From Bacillota bacterium (GTDB lineage Bacteria; Bacillota; Clostridia; Christensenellales; Aristaeellaceae): 8,326 bases of DNA. Below, one piece after another: positions 1 to 6,257 of the stretch (its first letter is position 1; each line of letters starts with the position of its first letter). The stretch is taken from contig JAEZQK010000009.1 of the NCBI GenBank assembly GCA_023413135.1, positions 1 through 8,326 on the forward strand. Direction: 5' to 3'. The translations under genes were made by a program, and so were the position numbers. The notes below the pieces were generated by a model that saw nothing but the letters and a program-made list of their open reading frames with translations, was not told the origin of the DNA and searched no databases.

Positions 1-127
1 CTGCTGCGCTGCCGCTTGCATCGCTTGTTTCGCCGGCCTCCTTCATCTCGCTTCATCCCTCCATCTGGCTCAATCGTCGCACTGCTTCGCTACCGCTCGC
101 ATTGCTTGTTTCGCCAGCCTCCTCCAC

Positions 128-158
128 GCTGCCCATTTCCGCCACAGGCGGGGGCAGC
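128..158. repeat. Two-stage hairpin, repeat copy 1
   Basis: Outer arms GCTGCCC (128-134) and GGGCAGC (152-158) pair perfectly. Inner arms CCGCC (139-143) and GGCGG (147-151) pair around the loop ACA. A 4-nt bulge, ATTT, lies on the left side only. GTTTCGCCAGCCTCCTCC lies just before it and TTCCGGAGCC just after. There is no T-run, so it does not look like a terminator. Confidence 0.7.
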
Positions 159-213
159 GTTCCGGAGCCACAGGCGGCGCTCGATTCCGGAGCCTGTTTC
201 GCCAGCCTCCTCC

Positions 214-248
214 ACCCCTCCCTCATCCGCCACTGGCGGGGTCGGGGT
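214..248. repeat. Two-stage hairpin, degenerate repeat copy 2
   Basis: Outer arms ACCCC (214-218) and GGGGT (244-248) and inner arms CCGCC (227-231) and GGCGG (235-239) surround the loop ACT. A CC/GG pair lies between them and the left side carries a larger bulge. It has the same flanks as copy 1, with GTTTCGCCAGCCTCCTCC before and TTCCGGAGCC after. It appears to be a decayed copy of the same element. Confidence 0.55.
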
Positions 249-280
249 TCCGGAGCCTCAAGAGGGAGGCTTTCCAAAAG

Positions 281-383
281 GCTTCCCCTGGAGGGGAAGC
301 TGTCGACGAAGTCGACTGATGAGGTGGAAATAGCTAATCAAACAGTCGCAGTCAAACACCTCATCCGGCGCTGCGCGCCACCT
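281..383. repeat. Two facing copies of a palindromic intergenic repeat
   Basis: The first copy has a 9-bp palindrome, GCTTCCCCT (281-289) against AGGGGAAGC (292-300). A GTCGAC-GAA-GTCGAC hairpin follows (302-316), then the end GATGAGGTG (318-326). The second copy faces it, starting CACCTCATC (357-365) and continuing with the hairpin GGCGC-TGC-GCGCC (367-379). The GATGAGGTG end with adjacent C/G-rich palindromes resembles a dispersed repeat I know from gut Clostridia genomes. The family assignment is from memory, not from a search. In the second copy the expected CCCTCAAGGGG palindrome appears only at about 495-505, so about 110 bp of the other repeat family seems to be inserted. Confidence 0.6.
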
Positions 384-452
384 ATTCCATCTGGCTCAAT
401 CGGCGCGGTGGTTCGCTACCGCTTCCACCGCTTGTTTCGCCAGCCTCCTCCA

Positions 453-485
453 TACCGCCCTATTCTGCCACTGGCAGGGGCGGTA
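453..485. repeat. Two-stage hairpin, repeat copy 3
   Basis: Outer arms TACCGCCC (453-460) and GGGCGGTA (478-485) and inner arms CTGCC (465-469) and GGCAG (473-477) enclose the loop ACT, with a left-side TATT bulge. Both arms differ from copy 1 but stay fully complementary, which is compensatory change. The flanks again match GTTTCGCCAGCCTCCTCC and TTCCAGAGCC. Confidence 0.7.
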
Positions 486-588
486 TTCCAGAGCCCTCAA
501 GGGGAAGGCTCAAAATACGCGCCATGCGCATATTCTCATCCCTTGCATCATGGGTATCCGGACAGGAAAAGGAGGGCAGACGGTTACC

Positions 589-2394
589 ATGGTCATCGTA
601 TTGGTCATAGATATGTTTCATACCAACAACAACGGTACCTCCGTCTCCGCCAGGCGCTTTGCAAACGCGCTTTGTGAACGGGGGCACACGGTGCGGGTGG
701 TGACATGGGGGGATCCCGGAAAAAGCGGCACCGACCCGGAAAGCGGGCTCCACATGTACTACGTTCCGGAGATGAAGCTGCCCATCGCCAGCGCCCTGGC
801 CCACAAGCAGCATACGCTGTTTGCAAAGCCGGTGAAGGAAACGCTAACAATGGCGATACAAGGCGCGGATGTGGTGCACATCTTCGAGCCCTGGCCGCTG
901 GGCAGCGCGGCCAGGCGGATCGCCAAGCGTCTTCATGTTCCGGCCATGGCGGCGTTCCATACCCAGCCGGAGAACATCACCTACAACACCGGCTTAGGCT
1001 GGCTTCCCTTAGCCGCGCACTTTGTGTATTTCATGATGTATCTGCTCTTTTACAGGCGGTTTTCCCATATCCACTGCCCGTCGAAATTCATTGCCGCACA
1101 GCTTCGCCGTCATGGATATAAGGCATGGCTGCATGTGATCTCCAACGGGGTGCACCCCGACTTTCACCCGGCGGGAAGCCCCCGTGAGCGGGAAAACGGG
1201 CTTTTCAAGGTGTTGATGGTGGGCAGGCTTTCCCCGGAAAAACGGCAGGATGTGCTGATCCGCGCGGTGCGCCAGTCCAAGTACGCCGGCCGCATCCAGC
1301 TGTATTTCGCGGGGCAGGGCCCATGGGAAAAGCGGCTGCGGCGCATGGGGAGCAAGCTGCCCAATCCGCCCATCTTCGGCTACTATGACAGGCCGGCGCT
1401 GGTTTCCCTGATGCAAGGCTGCGACCTGTACGTGCACGCCTCGGACATAGAGATCGAGGGCATCGCCTGCATGGAGGCGTTTTCCTGCGGGCTTGTACCG
1501 GTGATCGCAGACAGCAAACGCAGCGCCACCAGGCAGTTTGCATTGGGGCCAGAGCATCTGTTCAAGGCGGGAGATCCCGCCTCCCTGGCCAAGCGCATCG
1601 ACGAATGGTACGATTCCCCCCATTGCCTGAGGGAGGCAGGGGAAAGGTACGCGAAATTCGGCCAGACCATTGCGCTGGATAAAAGCATACGTCAGATGGA
1701 GCGCGTGTACGCCTCGATGAACCTTAAAAAAAAGAACATATACCACCACAGCCGGCTGTATAATCTGATCTCCCGGCTGTTCACCATGGGGATCGCCTTT
1801 CCCATATTGCAGGTATTCATAAGGGTCATTGCGGGTGACAGGATCAGGGGCATGAAAAACCTGCGGGGGCTTGATGGCGCGCTGACGGTATGCAACCATG
1901 TCCATACGCTGGACAGCGCCATCGTAGGCCTGGCGCTTTTTCCAAGGCGGACCGTATTCCCAACGCTGCCCAAGAATTTGCATACCCTTTGGCCGGGAAA
2001 GATCATGGGGCTCTTAGGGTGCGTCGCGGTGCCGGAAACCTGGACGGACATGAAGCCCTTCTTTGATGAGATGGAGTTCCAGCTTTTGCGGGGCAGGATC
2101 GTCCACTTCTTCCCCGAAGGCGAGCTGAGGCCGTACGCTACCTGCCTGCAACGCTTCAAATCCGGCGCCTTCCACCTGGCGGCGAAGGCGAGGGTGCCGC
2201 TGGTGCCCATGTCCATCACCTTTCAAAAGACCAGGGGGCTGCGCCGCCTGATAAGGAAAAAGCCGGTCATGGTTTTGACGATTGGAAGACCCATTTGGCC
2301 CGCCGGCTTTGACATACAGGAAGATTCCCAATGGCGCATGGACGTGGCCTGGAAACAGATGAACGAGATTTTGGAAAGATCGGTGGTTTCATAA
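589..2394 (+). CDS. GT4 glycosyltransferase fused to PlsC-type acyltransferase
   Basis: A 601-aa two-domain membrane-lipid enzyme. Residues about 1-385 are a GT-B fold family 4 glycosyltransferase. The start MVIVLVIDMFHTNNNGTS has the usual first strand and Gly-loop. HTQPENITYN is at 124-133, GRLSPEKRQD at 212-221 (nucleotide-sugar site), and the E-x7-E pair at Glu288/Glu296. Residues about 420-601 are a lysophospholipid acyltransferase: NH-x4-D at 436-442 (His437/Asp442), FPEG at 508-511 and VPLVPM at 536-541. It is therefore expected to move a sugar from an NDP-sugar to a lipid and to acylate a glycerolipid at the membrane. The actual substrates are unknown. I chose ATG 589 because it starts the first beta strand and AAAAGGAGGG lies 12 nt upstream. 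The in-frame ATG at 550 would add 13 polar residues. The gene stands alone and ends at a terminator, so it is probably monocistronic and chromosomal rather than part of the phage-like element. Confidence 0.9.
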   Translation: MVIVLVIDMFHTNNNGTSVSARRFANALCERGHTVRVVTWGDPGKSGTDPESGLHMYYVPEMKLPIASALAHKQHTLFAKPVKETLTMAIQGADVVHIFEPWPLGSAARRIAKRLHVPAMAAFHTQPENITYNTGLGWLPLAAHFVYFMMYLLFYRRFSHIHCPSKFIAAQLRRHGYKAWLHVISNGVHPDFHPAGSPRERENGLFKVLMVGRLSPEKRQDVLIRAVRQSKYAGRIQLYFAGQGPWEKRLRRMGSKLPNPPIFGYYDRPALVSLMQGCDLYVHASDIEIEGIACMEAFSCGLVPVIADSKRSATRQFALGPEHLFKAGDPASLAKRIDEWYDSPHCLREAGERYAKFGQTIALDKSIRQMERVYASMNLKKKNIYHHSRLYNLISRLFTMGIAFPILQVFIRVIAGDRIRGMKNLRGLDGALTVCNHVHTLDSAIVGLALFPRRTVFPTLPKNLHTLWPGKIMGLLGCVAVPETWTDMKPFFDEMEFQLLRGRIVHFFPEGELRPYATCLQRFKSGAFHLAAKARVPLVPMSITFQKTRGLRRLIRKKPVMVLTIGRPIWPAGFDIQEDSQWRMDVAWKQMNEILERSVVS

Positions 2395-2418
2395 GAAGGG
2401 AAAGCCTCGGGAAACAGG

Positions 2419-2455
2419 AAAGGGCGTCTGCTTTTACAGGCGCTCTTTCATTTTT
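2419..2455 (+). terminator. Rho-independent terminator after the GT4-PlsC gene
   Basis: A 12-bp stem (2419-2430 with 2437-2448, including two G-U pairs) closes a 6-nt loop, CTTTTA. CA and then five T residues follow. It sits 25 nt after the stop codon and separates the chromosomal gene from the phage-like part. Confidence 0.85.
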
Positions 2456-3005
2456 GATACAAGGTTATGGTTTCAACATACATATACGGAACAGATACCC
2501 ATGATGTACGCATCACACATGTAAGTCAAACGCAGGGGGAACAACGAAGGTACCCTCCCTGCACAGGCGCGAGGTTATCAGCGGCAATGGTAGCCGTGAA
2601 AGGTTGCATGGGAAGATTCCTCTTGTTTTAAGTGTTTTTAGTGTTTATAGTGTACCGGCATATTTATATATTAAGAAGGCAGAAATCACACACACATTGT
2701 TCCAAAACCCAGGCATGGCAACAAAAACGGTATATAAATTATTATATAATATAATTATTATATTTATCCTTTCTATACGAATCATCAAAAATCACATCAT
2801 ACACACGCACCTCCACTAACAACACTAAAAACACTGGAAAGGGTAGAACTGAAACACTTGGTGGTCCTGAACGGTTGTATACGTATAGCTGCCCGGCATG
2901 ATACCTTTCACAAGAATTTCGGCAAACCGCTGCTTTTGAAAATAGGGATATCGGCGCAAGCCTGAACAGTCAAGAGAAATACCCAAGTTTTTTGGGAATA
3001 GGGGA
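2456..3005. other. Non-coding stretch at the probable edge of the element
   Basis: No gene is supported here. A 71-codon frame at 2604-2819 has no ribosome binding site and is made of the inverted repeats and the AT-rich core described separately. Other structure seen: GCAGGG/CCCTGC (2532-2537 with 2557-2562), the 10-bp palindrome TATACGTATA (2878-2887), and a small CCCAA/TTGGG hairpin (2982-2996). No tRNA, integrase or clear attachment-site duplication is visible. The boundary between chromosome and element probably falls here, but the sequence does not fix it. Confidence 0.5.
2631..2835. repeat. Origin-like structure: inverted 9-nt repeats around an AT-rich core
   Basis: The left arm 2631-2652 consists of the 9-nt units AGTGTTTTT, AGTGTTTAT and a partial AGTG. 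The right arm 2814-2835 is its reverse complement with two mismatches, read as CACTAACAA, CACTAAAAA, CACT. Between them is an AT-rich stretch with 37 consecutive A/T bases (2731-2767) in an otherwise GC-rich region. Iterons beside an AT-rich unwinding element are typical of replication origins, and a phage primase-helicase is encoded downstream. A non-autonomous transposon (MITE) with terminal inverted repeats is the alternative. I saw no target-site duplication, and the internal 9-nt period favours protein binding. Confidence 0.5.
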
Positions 3006-3034
3006 TTGACTATTCAAGTTTTGTGTATTATCAT
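3006..3034 (+). promoter_or_regulatory. Sigma-A-type promoter of the xre gene
   Basis: The -35 box is TTGACT (3006-3011), the spacer is 17 nt and the -10 box is TATCAT (3029-3034). It sits 42 nt before the TTG start and presumably drives xre and the small genes after it. Confidence 0.7.
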
Positions 3035-3048
3035 GTGTACATACACAA
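3021..3048. promoter_or_regulatory. Probable operator of the Xre regulator
   Basis: A perfect 8-bp inverted repeat, TTGTGTAT (3021-3028) and ATACACAA (3041-3048), has 12 nt between the arms. It covers the -10 box and the likely transcription start. A dimeric HTH protein bound here would block RNA polymerase, so autorepression by the adjacent Xre protein is the simplest reading (inference). Confidence 0.6.
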
Positions 3049-3075
3049 GAAGCTTGGTGGGAGGGAGGAAGTGAA

Positions 3076-3312
3076 TTGAGCGTAGTTGCAGAAAATGTGG
3101 AGCGCATCATCCGTGAAGCCGGGCTGAAGAAGCGCGTTGTGGCGGAAAAGGCCGGGTTCAATCAAAAGGAATTTTCGGCCATGCTGCACGGCAGGAAGCT
3201 GATCCTGGCCGAGCATGTGATCCCCCTTGCCCGCGCGCTTGGGAAATCGCCCAATGAGCTGTATGGCATCGCGGCCGCAGGGGATGAAGAGCCGCCCGGT
3301 ATCTTCCGGTGA
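3076..3312 (+). CDS. Xre/Cro-CI-type HTH regulator
   Basis: A 78-aa protein that is essentially one helix-turn-helix domain. The HTH spans about residues 5-63, with VVAEKAGFNQKEFSAMLHGR (21-40) as the two DNA-contacting helices and LARALGKSPNELYG (51-64) the usual C-terminal part of the fold. There is no protease-sensitive or oligomerisation domain like that of full CI repressors, so it is more Cro-like in size. The start is TTG at 3076, set by GGAGG (3064-3068) 7 nt upstream; no in-frame ATG is available near it. It is the first gene after a strong promoter and a palindromic operator, which suggests autoregulation of an early operon with the following small genes. Whether it keeps the element dormant or acts as an early switch cannot be told from sequence. 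Confidence 0.85.
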   Translation: MSVVAENVERIIREAGLKKRVVAEKAGFNQKEFSAMLHGRKLILAEHVIPLARALGKSPNELYGIAAAGDEEPPGIFR

Positions 3313-3399
3313 TCCGCTTATGATCATGTCCCCATCCGCCGGTCTTTTAAGGGCCTGGCCGGAAGAACACACAGCACTATATAGAGGAGGAAAGCAAGC

Positions 3400-3582
3400 A
3401 TGCTGAATATCTCTTTCACCTTCAAAGGCGAAACGAAGACCTGCTACCGCTTTGAAACCGGGGAGCGGCCCGATCAGGTATCGCTGTATTTGAAAAAGGC
3501 CCAGGTGGACGCCGCCGGGATGGACCCGAAAAAGGGCGTTGTGGTGACGGTTGCCCAGGGTGATCCGGATTATGAATCTTGA
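3400..3582 (+). CDS. Small phage-type protein of unknown function (60 aa)
   Basis: I do not recognise the function. The 60-aa product is soluble, with no membrane segment or signal peptide. It begins with a beta-strand-like MLNISFTFKGETKTCYRFE, then a helix-like segment with DQVSLYLKKAQVD and a strand-like GVVVTVAQGD near the end. It looks like a small alpha/beta domain. GAGGAGG (3384-3390) lies 9 nt before ATG 3400, an excellent ribosome binding site. It follows xre with an 87-nt gap and overlaps the next gene by 11 nt, which implies coupled translation in one early operon. Real coding status is likely from the ribosome binding site and the overlap. Confidence 0.7.
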   Translation: MLNISFTFKGETKTCYRFETGERPDQVSLYLKKAQVDAAGMDPKKGVVVTVAQGDPDYES

Positions 3583-3778
3583 CCGGTTCGAGGGCTTCCC
3601 GTATACAAGGGTAGAGCGTAAGCGCAGTCAAACGGCGCTGGAATGCTGGCGGGAGGAGGGGTATGACCCGGTGGGCGATATGCCTGTGCAAGGGCGGAAG
3701 GATGCCGGCGAAACGAGCGGCGGGAGCAAGCCCCCGCCCTACGGAAGGCGGGGCCGCAGCGAACACCGCGACGATTGA
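3572..3778 (+). CDS. Small protein with a C-terminus made of repeat sequence (68 aa)
   Basis: No known function. ATG 3572 overlaps the end of the previous gene, and AGGGTGAT (3557-3564) lies just upstream, the same pattern as before the primase gene. An upstream TTG at 3551 would add seven residues. Residues 1 to about 40 look like a normal soluble protein (MNLDRFEGFPYTRVERKRSQ, then ALECWREEGYDPVG). From about residue 41 (near 3693) the frame runs into an inverted copy of the dispersed repeat found at positions 1-500, giving a Gly/Pro/Arg-rich tail (GGSKPPPYGRRGRSEHRDD) with a different look. I infer that insertion of the repeat replaced the original C-terminus, so the gene may be damaged or have gained a new tail. 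Confidence 0.5.
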   Translation: MNLDRFEGFPYTRVERKRSQTALECWREEGYDPVGDMPVQGRKDAGETSGGSKPPPYGRRGRSEHRDD

Positions 3779-3812
3779 GCCAGATGGGAGCACCTTTCTC
3801 CAAGAGGGAGCC
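3693..3812 (-). repeat. Inverted copy of the left-end dispersed repeat
   Basis: Read on the minus strand, it shows CCATCTGGCTCAATCG (reverse complement of 3772-3787), then GCGGTG and TTCGCT as at 402-417, and ends with GCTCGTTTCGCCGGC (3704-3718), matching positions 23-37. Positions 3768-3787 are an exact reverse complement of 61-80. The centre contains a hairpin, CCCCGCC/GGCGGGG (3732-3738 with 3747-3753). At its outer side it abuts a CACCTTTCTCCAAGAGGGAG palindrome-like string (3791-3810), the same pairing of two repeat families seen at 357-505. Confidence 0.75.
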
Positions 3813-3840
3813 ATACCGGCCGTCCGGAAGGCGGTAAAAG

Positions 3841-3908
3841 ATGAACAGCATAGATGAAATAACATACTTATACTGTTCATTATTCATTGTTCACTGTTCA
3901 TTGTTCAC
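3841..3908. repeat. Heptamer tandem repeat before the primase gene
   Basis: Five head-to-tail 7-nt units run from 3874 to 3908: TGTTCAT, TATTCAT, TGTTCAC, TGTTCAT, TGTTCAC. The unit also occurs once inverted as ATGAACAG (3841-3848), which can pair with CTGTTCAT (3873-3880) or with the second copy at 3894-3901. The array ends 21 nt before the primase ATG. It could be an iteron array for the replication protein, a regulator site, or a simple heptameric repeat of the host genome. Confidence 0.65.
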
Positions 3909-3929
3909 TTTGTTACAGGGGTGATACGG

Positions 3930-6257
3930 ATGTACGAATGCATTCCCGAGGAATTAAAGCTTTTGCACCAGTGGGTGTGCTGGAAGGCCATGCCGGATGA
4001 ATCCCGGCCGGGGCGGATCAAAAAGATCCCCGTCAATCCGCGAACGGGCGGCCAGGCCCAATCCAACAATCCCGGCACCTGGGCTGCATTTGACCAGGCG
4101 CTTTCGGCCTCCGCCGGGTTTGACGGCATCGGGTTCATGTTCGCCTCCGGGTATTTCGGCGTGGACATCGACAGCGTGGAGGGCGACATCCAGGAATACA
4201 AGACCTTAAAGAGCGGTGCCCCGGCGGGCAACATCGTCGCGGAGTTCATACAAAGCCTGCGTTCCTACGCGGAGTATTCGGTAAGCGGCCGCGGGCTGCA
4301 CATCATCTGCCGGGGATCGCTGCCAACTGCCGGCCGCAGGCGCAACAATGTGGAGATGTATGAAACGGGCCGGTTCTTCATCATGACCGGAAATGCAGCG
4401 AGCGAATATGCGGCGGTTGCGGACTGCACCGAAGCCATCAAACCGCTGCACGAAAAGTACATCGGCGGCGGGTTCGCCCCCGGTGCATCCGCTACATCAT
4501 CACCGGCCGCACAGCAGCCCATGGACGATACAAAGCTTATATCGCTGGCCCAAGGCTCCAAACAGGGGCGGATCTTTTCCGACCTGTACGCCGGGCGCTG
4601 GGAAAGCTACTTCCCCAGCCAGTCGGAGGCGGACATGAGCTTGTGCAGCATGCTGGCCTTTTGGACGAGGCGGGACGAAAGCCGGATGGACCGGCTTTTT
4701 AGGTCCTCCGGGCTGATGCGGGAAAAGTGGGACAGAAGGCAGGCCGGGAGCACCTACGGCAAGCTCACCATCCAGCGGGCGGTTAAGAACTGCATGAACG
4801 TGTATGATCCTGCGCCCAGGGAGGATTGCAAAACCACCACCGTCGGAGGGGACGTCACGAAGCCTAAAAAGATATACTCCTTTGACGATACCGGCAACGC
4901 CCAGCGCTTGCAGGACGCCTACGGAGAGCAGATCCGTTACAGCTTTGTGGACAAGAAATGGCTTTACTACGACGGGCGCAAGTGGTGCGTTGACTTCACC
5001 GGGGTGCTGAAAAGGTTGTGCGACCAGGCGGTGGAAGATATGGGGAACGATCTGGAGTATTATTTGGAGCACGCCCCGGAGGATGCGGACCTGGAGGCAT
5101 ACAAAAAGCAGTATTTGCAGCATATGAAAAGCTCCAGGTCATCAAGGAGCAAGGCGGCCATGCTCAAGGAAACGGAGCACCGGGCGCCCATCCTCCCCAG
5201 CCAGATGGACAGGCACACGGACCTACTTAATACCCCCAACGGCATCATTCAATTGCGCAGCGGGGAGATGATCCCCCACGATCCCAATATGTACCTTTCC
5301 CGGGTGACCCACGCGGAATATACCGACAAAATCGACTGCCCCCAGTGGGAAGGGTTTTTGCGGGACATATTCGCCGGGGATATGGAGCTGATACGCTATA
5401 TTCAAAAGGCGGTGGGGTATTCCATCACCGGCAGCACCCAGGAGCAGTGTGCCTTCTTTTTGTACGGCACGGGCAAAAACGGCAAGACCACCTTTCTGGA
5501 TACCCTTTCGGACCTTCTGGGCGACTACGCCATGAACATTCAGCCGGAAACGCTGATGCTGAAAAACGGGCAAAGCGGCGGGGCCAACAGCGACGTGGCC
5601 CGCTTAAAGGGTGCACGCCTGGTAACCAGCGCGGAGCCCAACGAGGGCATGCGCATAAACGAGGGGCTTTTGAAGCAATTGACCGGCGGGGACAGGGTGA
5701 CCGCCCGCAAGCTTTACGGCGAGGAGTTTGAGTTTTCCCCGGAGTTTAAATTGTGGATGGCCACCAACCACAAGCCGGTGATCAGGGGCACGGACTTGGG
5801 CGTTTGGCGGCGCATCCACCTGATCCCCTTCACCGTGCAGATCCCGCCCGAGAAGCGCGACCCGTACCTGAAATACAAGCTGCGCCGGGAGGCCCAGGGG
5901 ATTTTGAAGTGGGCTGTGGACGGATGTCTTTTGTGGCAGCGGGAAGGGCTGAAAATGCCTTCGGCTGTTTGGGATGCCGTAAAGGAGTACAGGGACGAGA
6001 TGGACGTGATCAGCGCCTTCTTATCGGAATGCGTTGCGGAGGGACCGGGGGAAGTGGGGGCCGGCCAGTTGTACAAGGCCTATGTGCAGTGGGCGGAGGA
6101 GAACAACGAGTACAAGATGAGCGGGACGAAGTTTGGCAAGGAGATGGGCAGTAGGGTTCAAAAGACTCATAACGTAAGGGGTTGGGCTTATCCGGGGCTT
6201 GTTTTGAAGGCTGAGTCGGCCCCATATCAAGTTACGTTTGGTGCGAACCGCCGCTGA
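3930..6257 (+). CDS. NrS-1-like primase-polymerase / SF3 (D5) helicase
   Basis: A 775-aa replication initiator. Residues about 1-180 are an archaeo-eukaryotic primase (PrimPol) domain: QWVCWK near 15-20, the metal-binding VDID at 78-81, SVSGRGLHI at 117-125 and YETGRFFIMTGN at 144-155. This motif set resembles phage NrS-1 polymerase. A helical segment follows at about 215-290, then a D5-type N-terminal region (about 315-480). The superfamily 3 helicase has Walker A GTGKNGKTT (513-521), a Walker B-like segment ending in SAEPNEG (567-573), sensor KLWMATNHKP (607-616) and the arginine-rich GVWRRIHLIPF (624-634). The last about 85 residues look like a winged helix. It should prime, extend and unwind DNA at the element's origin. 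AGGGG (3917-3921) lies 8 nt before ATG 3930; GTG 3921 would add three residues and overlaps that site. All key residues are present, so the enzyme is probably active. Confidence 0.93.
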   Translation: MYECIPEELKLLHQWVCWKAMPDESRPGRIKKIPVNPRTGGQAQSNNPGTWAAFDQALSASAGFDGIGFMFASGYFGVDIDSVEGDIQEYKTLKSGAPAGNIVAEFIQSLRSYAEYSVSGRGLHIICRGSLPTAGRRRNNVEMYETGRFFIMTGNAASEYAAVADCTEAIKPLHEKYIGGGFAPGASATSSPAAQQPMDDTKLISLAQGSKQGRIFSDLYAGRWESYFPSQSEADMSLCSMLAFWTRRDESRMDRLFRSSGLMREKWDRRQAGSTYGKLTIQRAVKNCMNVYDPAPREDCKTTTVGGDVTKPKKIYSFDDTGNAQRLQDAYGEQIRYSFVDKKWLYYDGRKWCVDFTGVLKRLCDQAVEDMGNDLEYYLEHAPEDADLEAYKKQYLQHMKSSRSSRSKAAMLKETEHRAPILPSQMDRHTDLLNTPNGIIQLRSGEMIPHDPNMYLSRVTHAEYTDKIDCPQWEGFLRDIFAGDMELIRYIQKAVGYSITGSTQEQCAFFLYGTGKNGKTTFLDTLSDLLGDYAMNIQPETLMLKNGQSGGANSDVARLKGARLVTSAEPNEGMRINEGLLKQLTGGDRVTARKLYGEEFEFSPEFKLWMATNHKPVIRGTDLGVWRRIHLIPFTVQIPPEKRDPYLKYKLRREAQGILKWAVDGCLLWQREGLKMPSAVWDAVKEYRDEMDVISAFLSECVAEGPGEVGAGQLYKAYVQWAEENNEYKMSGTKFGKEMGSRVQKTHNVRGWAYPGLVLKAESAPYQVTFGANRR

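Larger units (their letters stand above)
1..545. repeat. Gene-free block of dispersed hairpin repeats
   Basis: No convincing gene lies here. The region is built from repeated blocks. GTTTCGCC followed by a GCCTCC-like string recurs at 27-34, 108-115, 196-203 and 434-441, and the 16-mer CCATCTGGCTCAATCG recurs at 61-76 and 387-402. An inverted copy of the same family lies at about 3693-3812, where 3768-3787 is the exact reverse complement of 61-80. Three copies carry a two-stage hairpin (128-158, 214-248, 453-485). A second palindromic family is present at 281-326 and, facing it, at 357-383. Open frames through the block are low-complexity Pro/Ser/Arg-rich and differ in every frame, as expected for a non-coding GC-rich repeat. 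I infer a REP/MITE-like intergenic element of the host genome. No promoter for the downstream gene could be recognised. Confidence 0.8.

Noticed and set aside
1..545. Possible CRISPR array at the left end because of repeated blocks
   Set aside because: The repeat blocks are unevenly spaced and differ in length, the intervening DNA is itself repeated, and no cas gene is present.
16..677. Open frames at 16-333 and 102-677 on the plus strand and 53-277 and 460-813 on the minus strand
   Set aside because: They read through the dispersed hairpin repeats, give Pro/Ser/Arg-rich low-complexity products in several frames at once, and lack ribosome binding sites.
1009..1983. 324-codon open frame antisense to the GT4-PlsC gene
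   Set aside because: It lies wholly inside a gene with clear catalytic motifs, has no motif or ribosome binding site of its own, and is typical of GC-rich antisense shadows.
2604..2819. 71-codon open frame with an Ile-rich hydrophobic C-terminus
   Set aside because: It is made of the 9-nt repeats and the AT-rich core, has no ribosome binding site, and its hydrophobicity follows from A/T-only DNA.
2456..3005. Possible tRNA or attachment site at the element boundary
   Set aside because: No cloverleaf, no T-arm consensus and no direct repeat pair that could be att cores were seen inside the window.
3319..3405. 28-codon open frame from ATG 3319 between xre and the 60-aa gene
   Set aside because: No ribosome binding site and no protein-like pattern; its end merely overlaps the next start.
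4500..5123. 207-codon open frame antisense to the primase-helicase
   Set aside because: Shadow of a gene with intact primase and helicase motifs.
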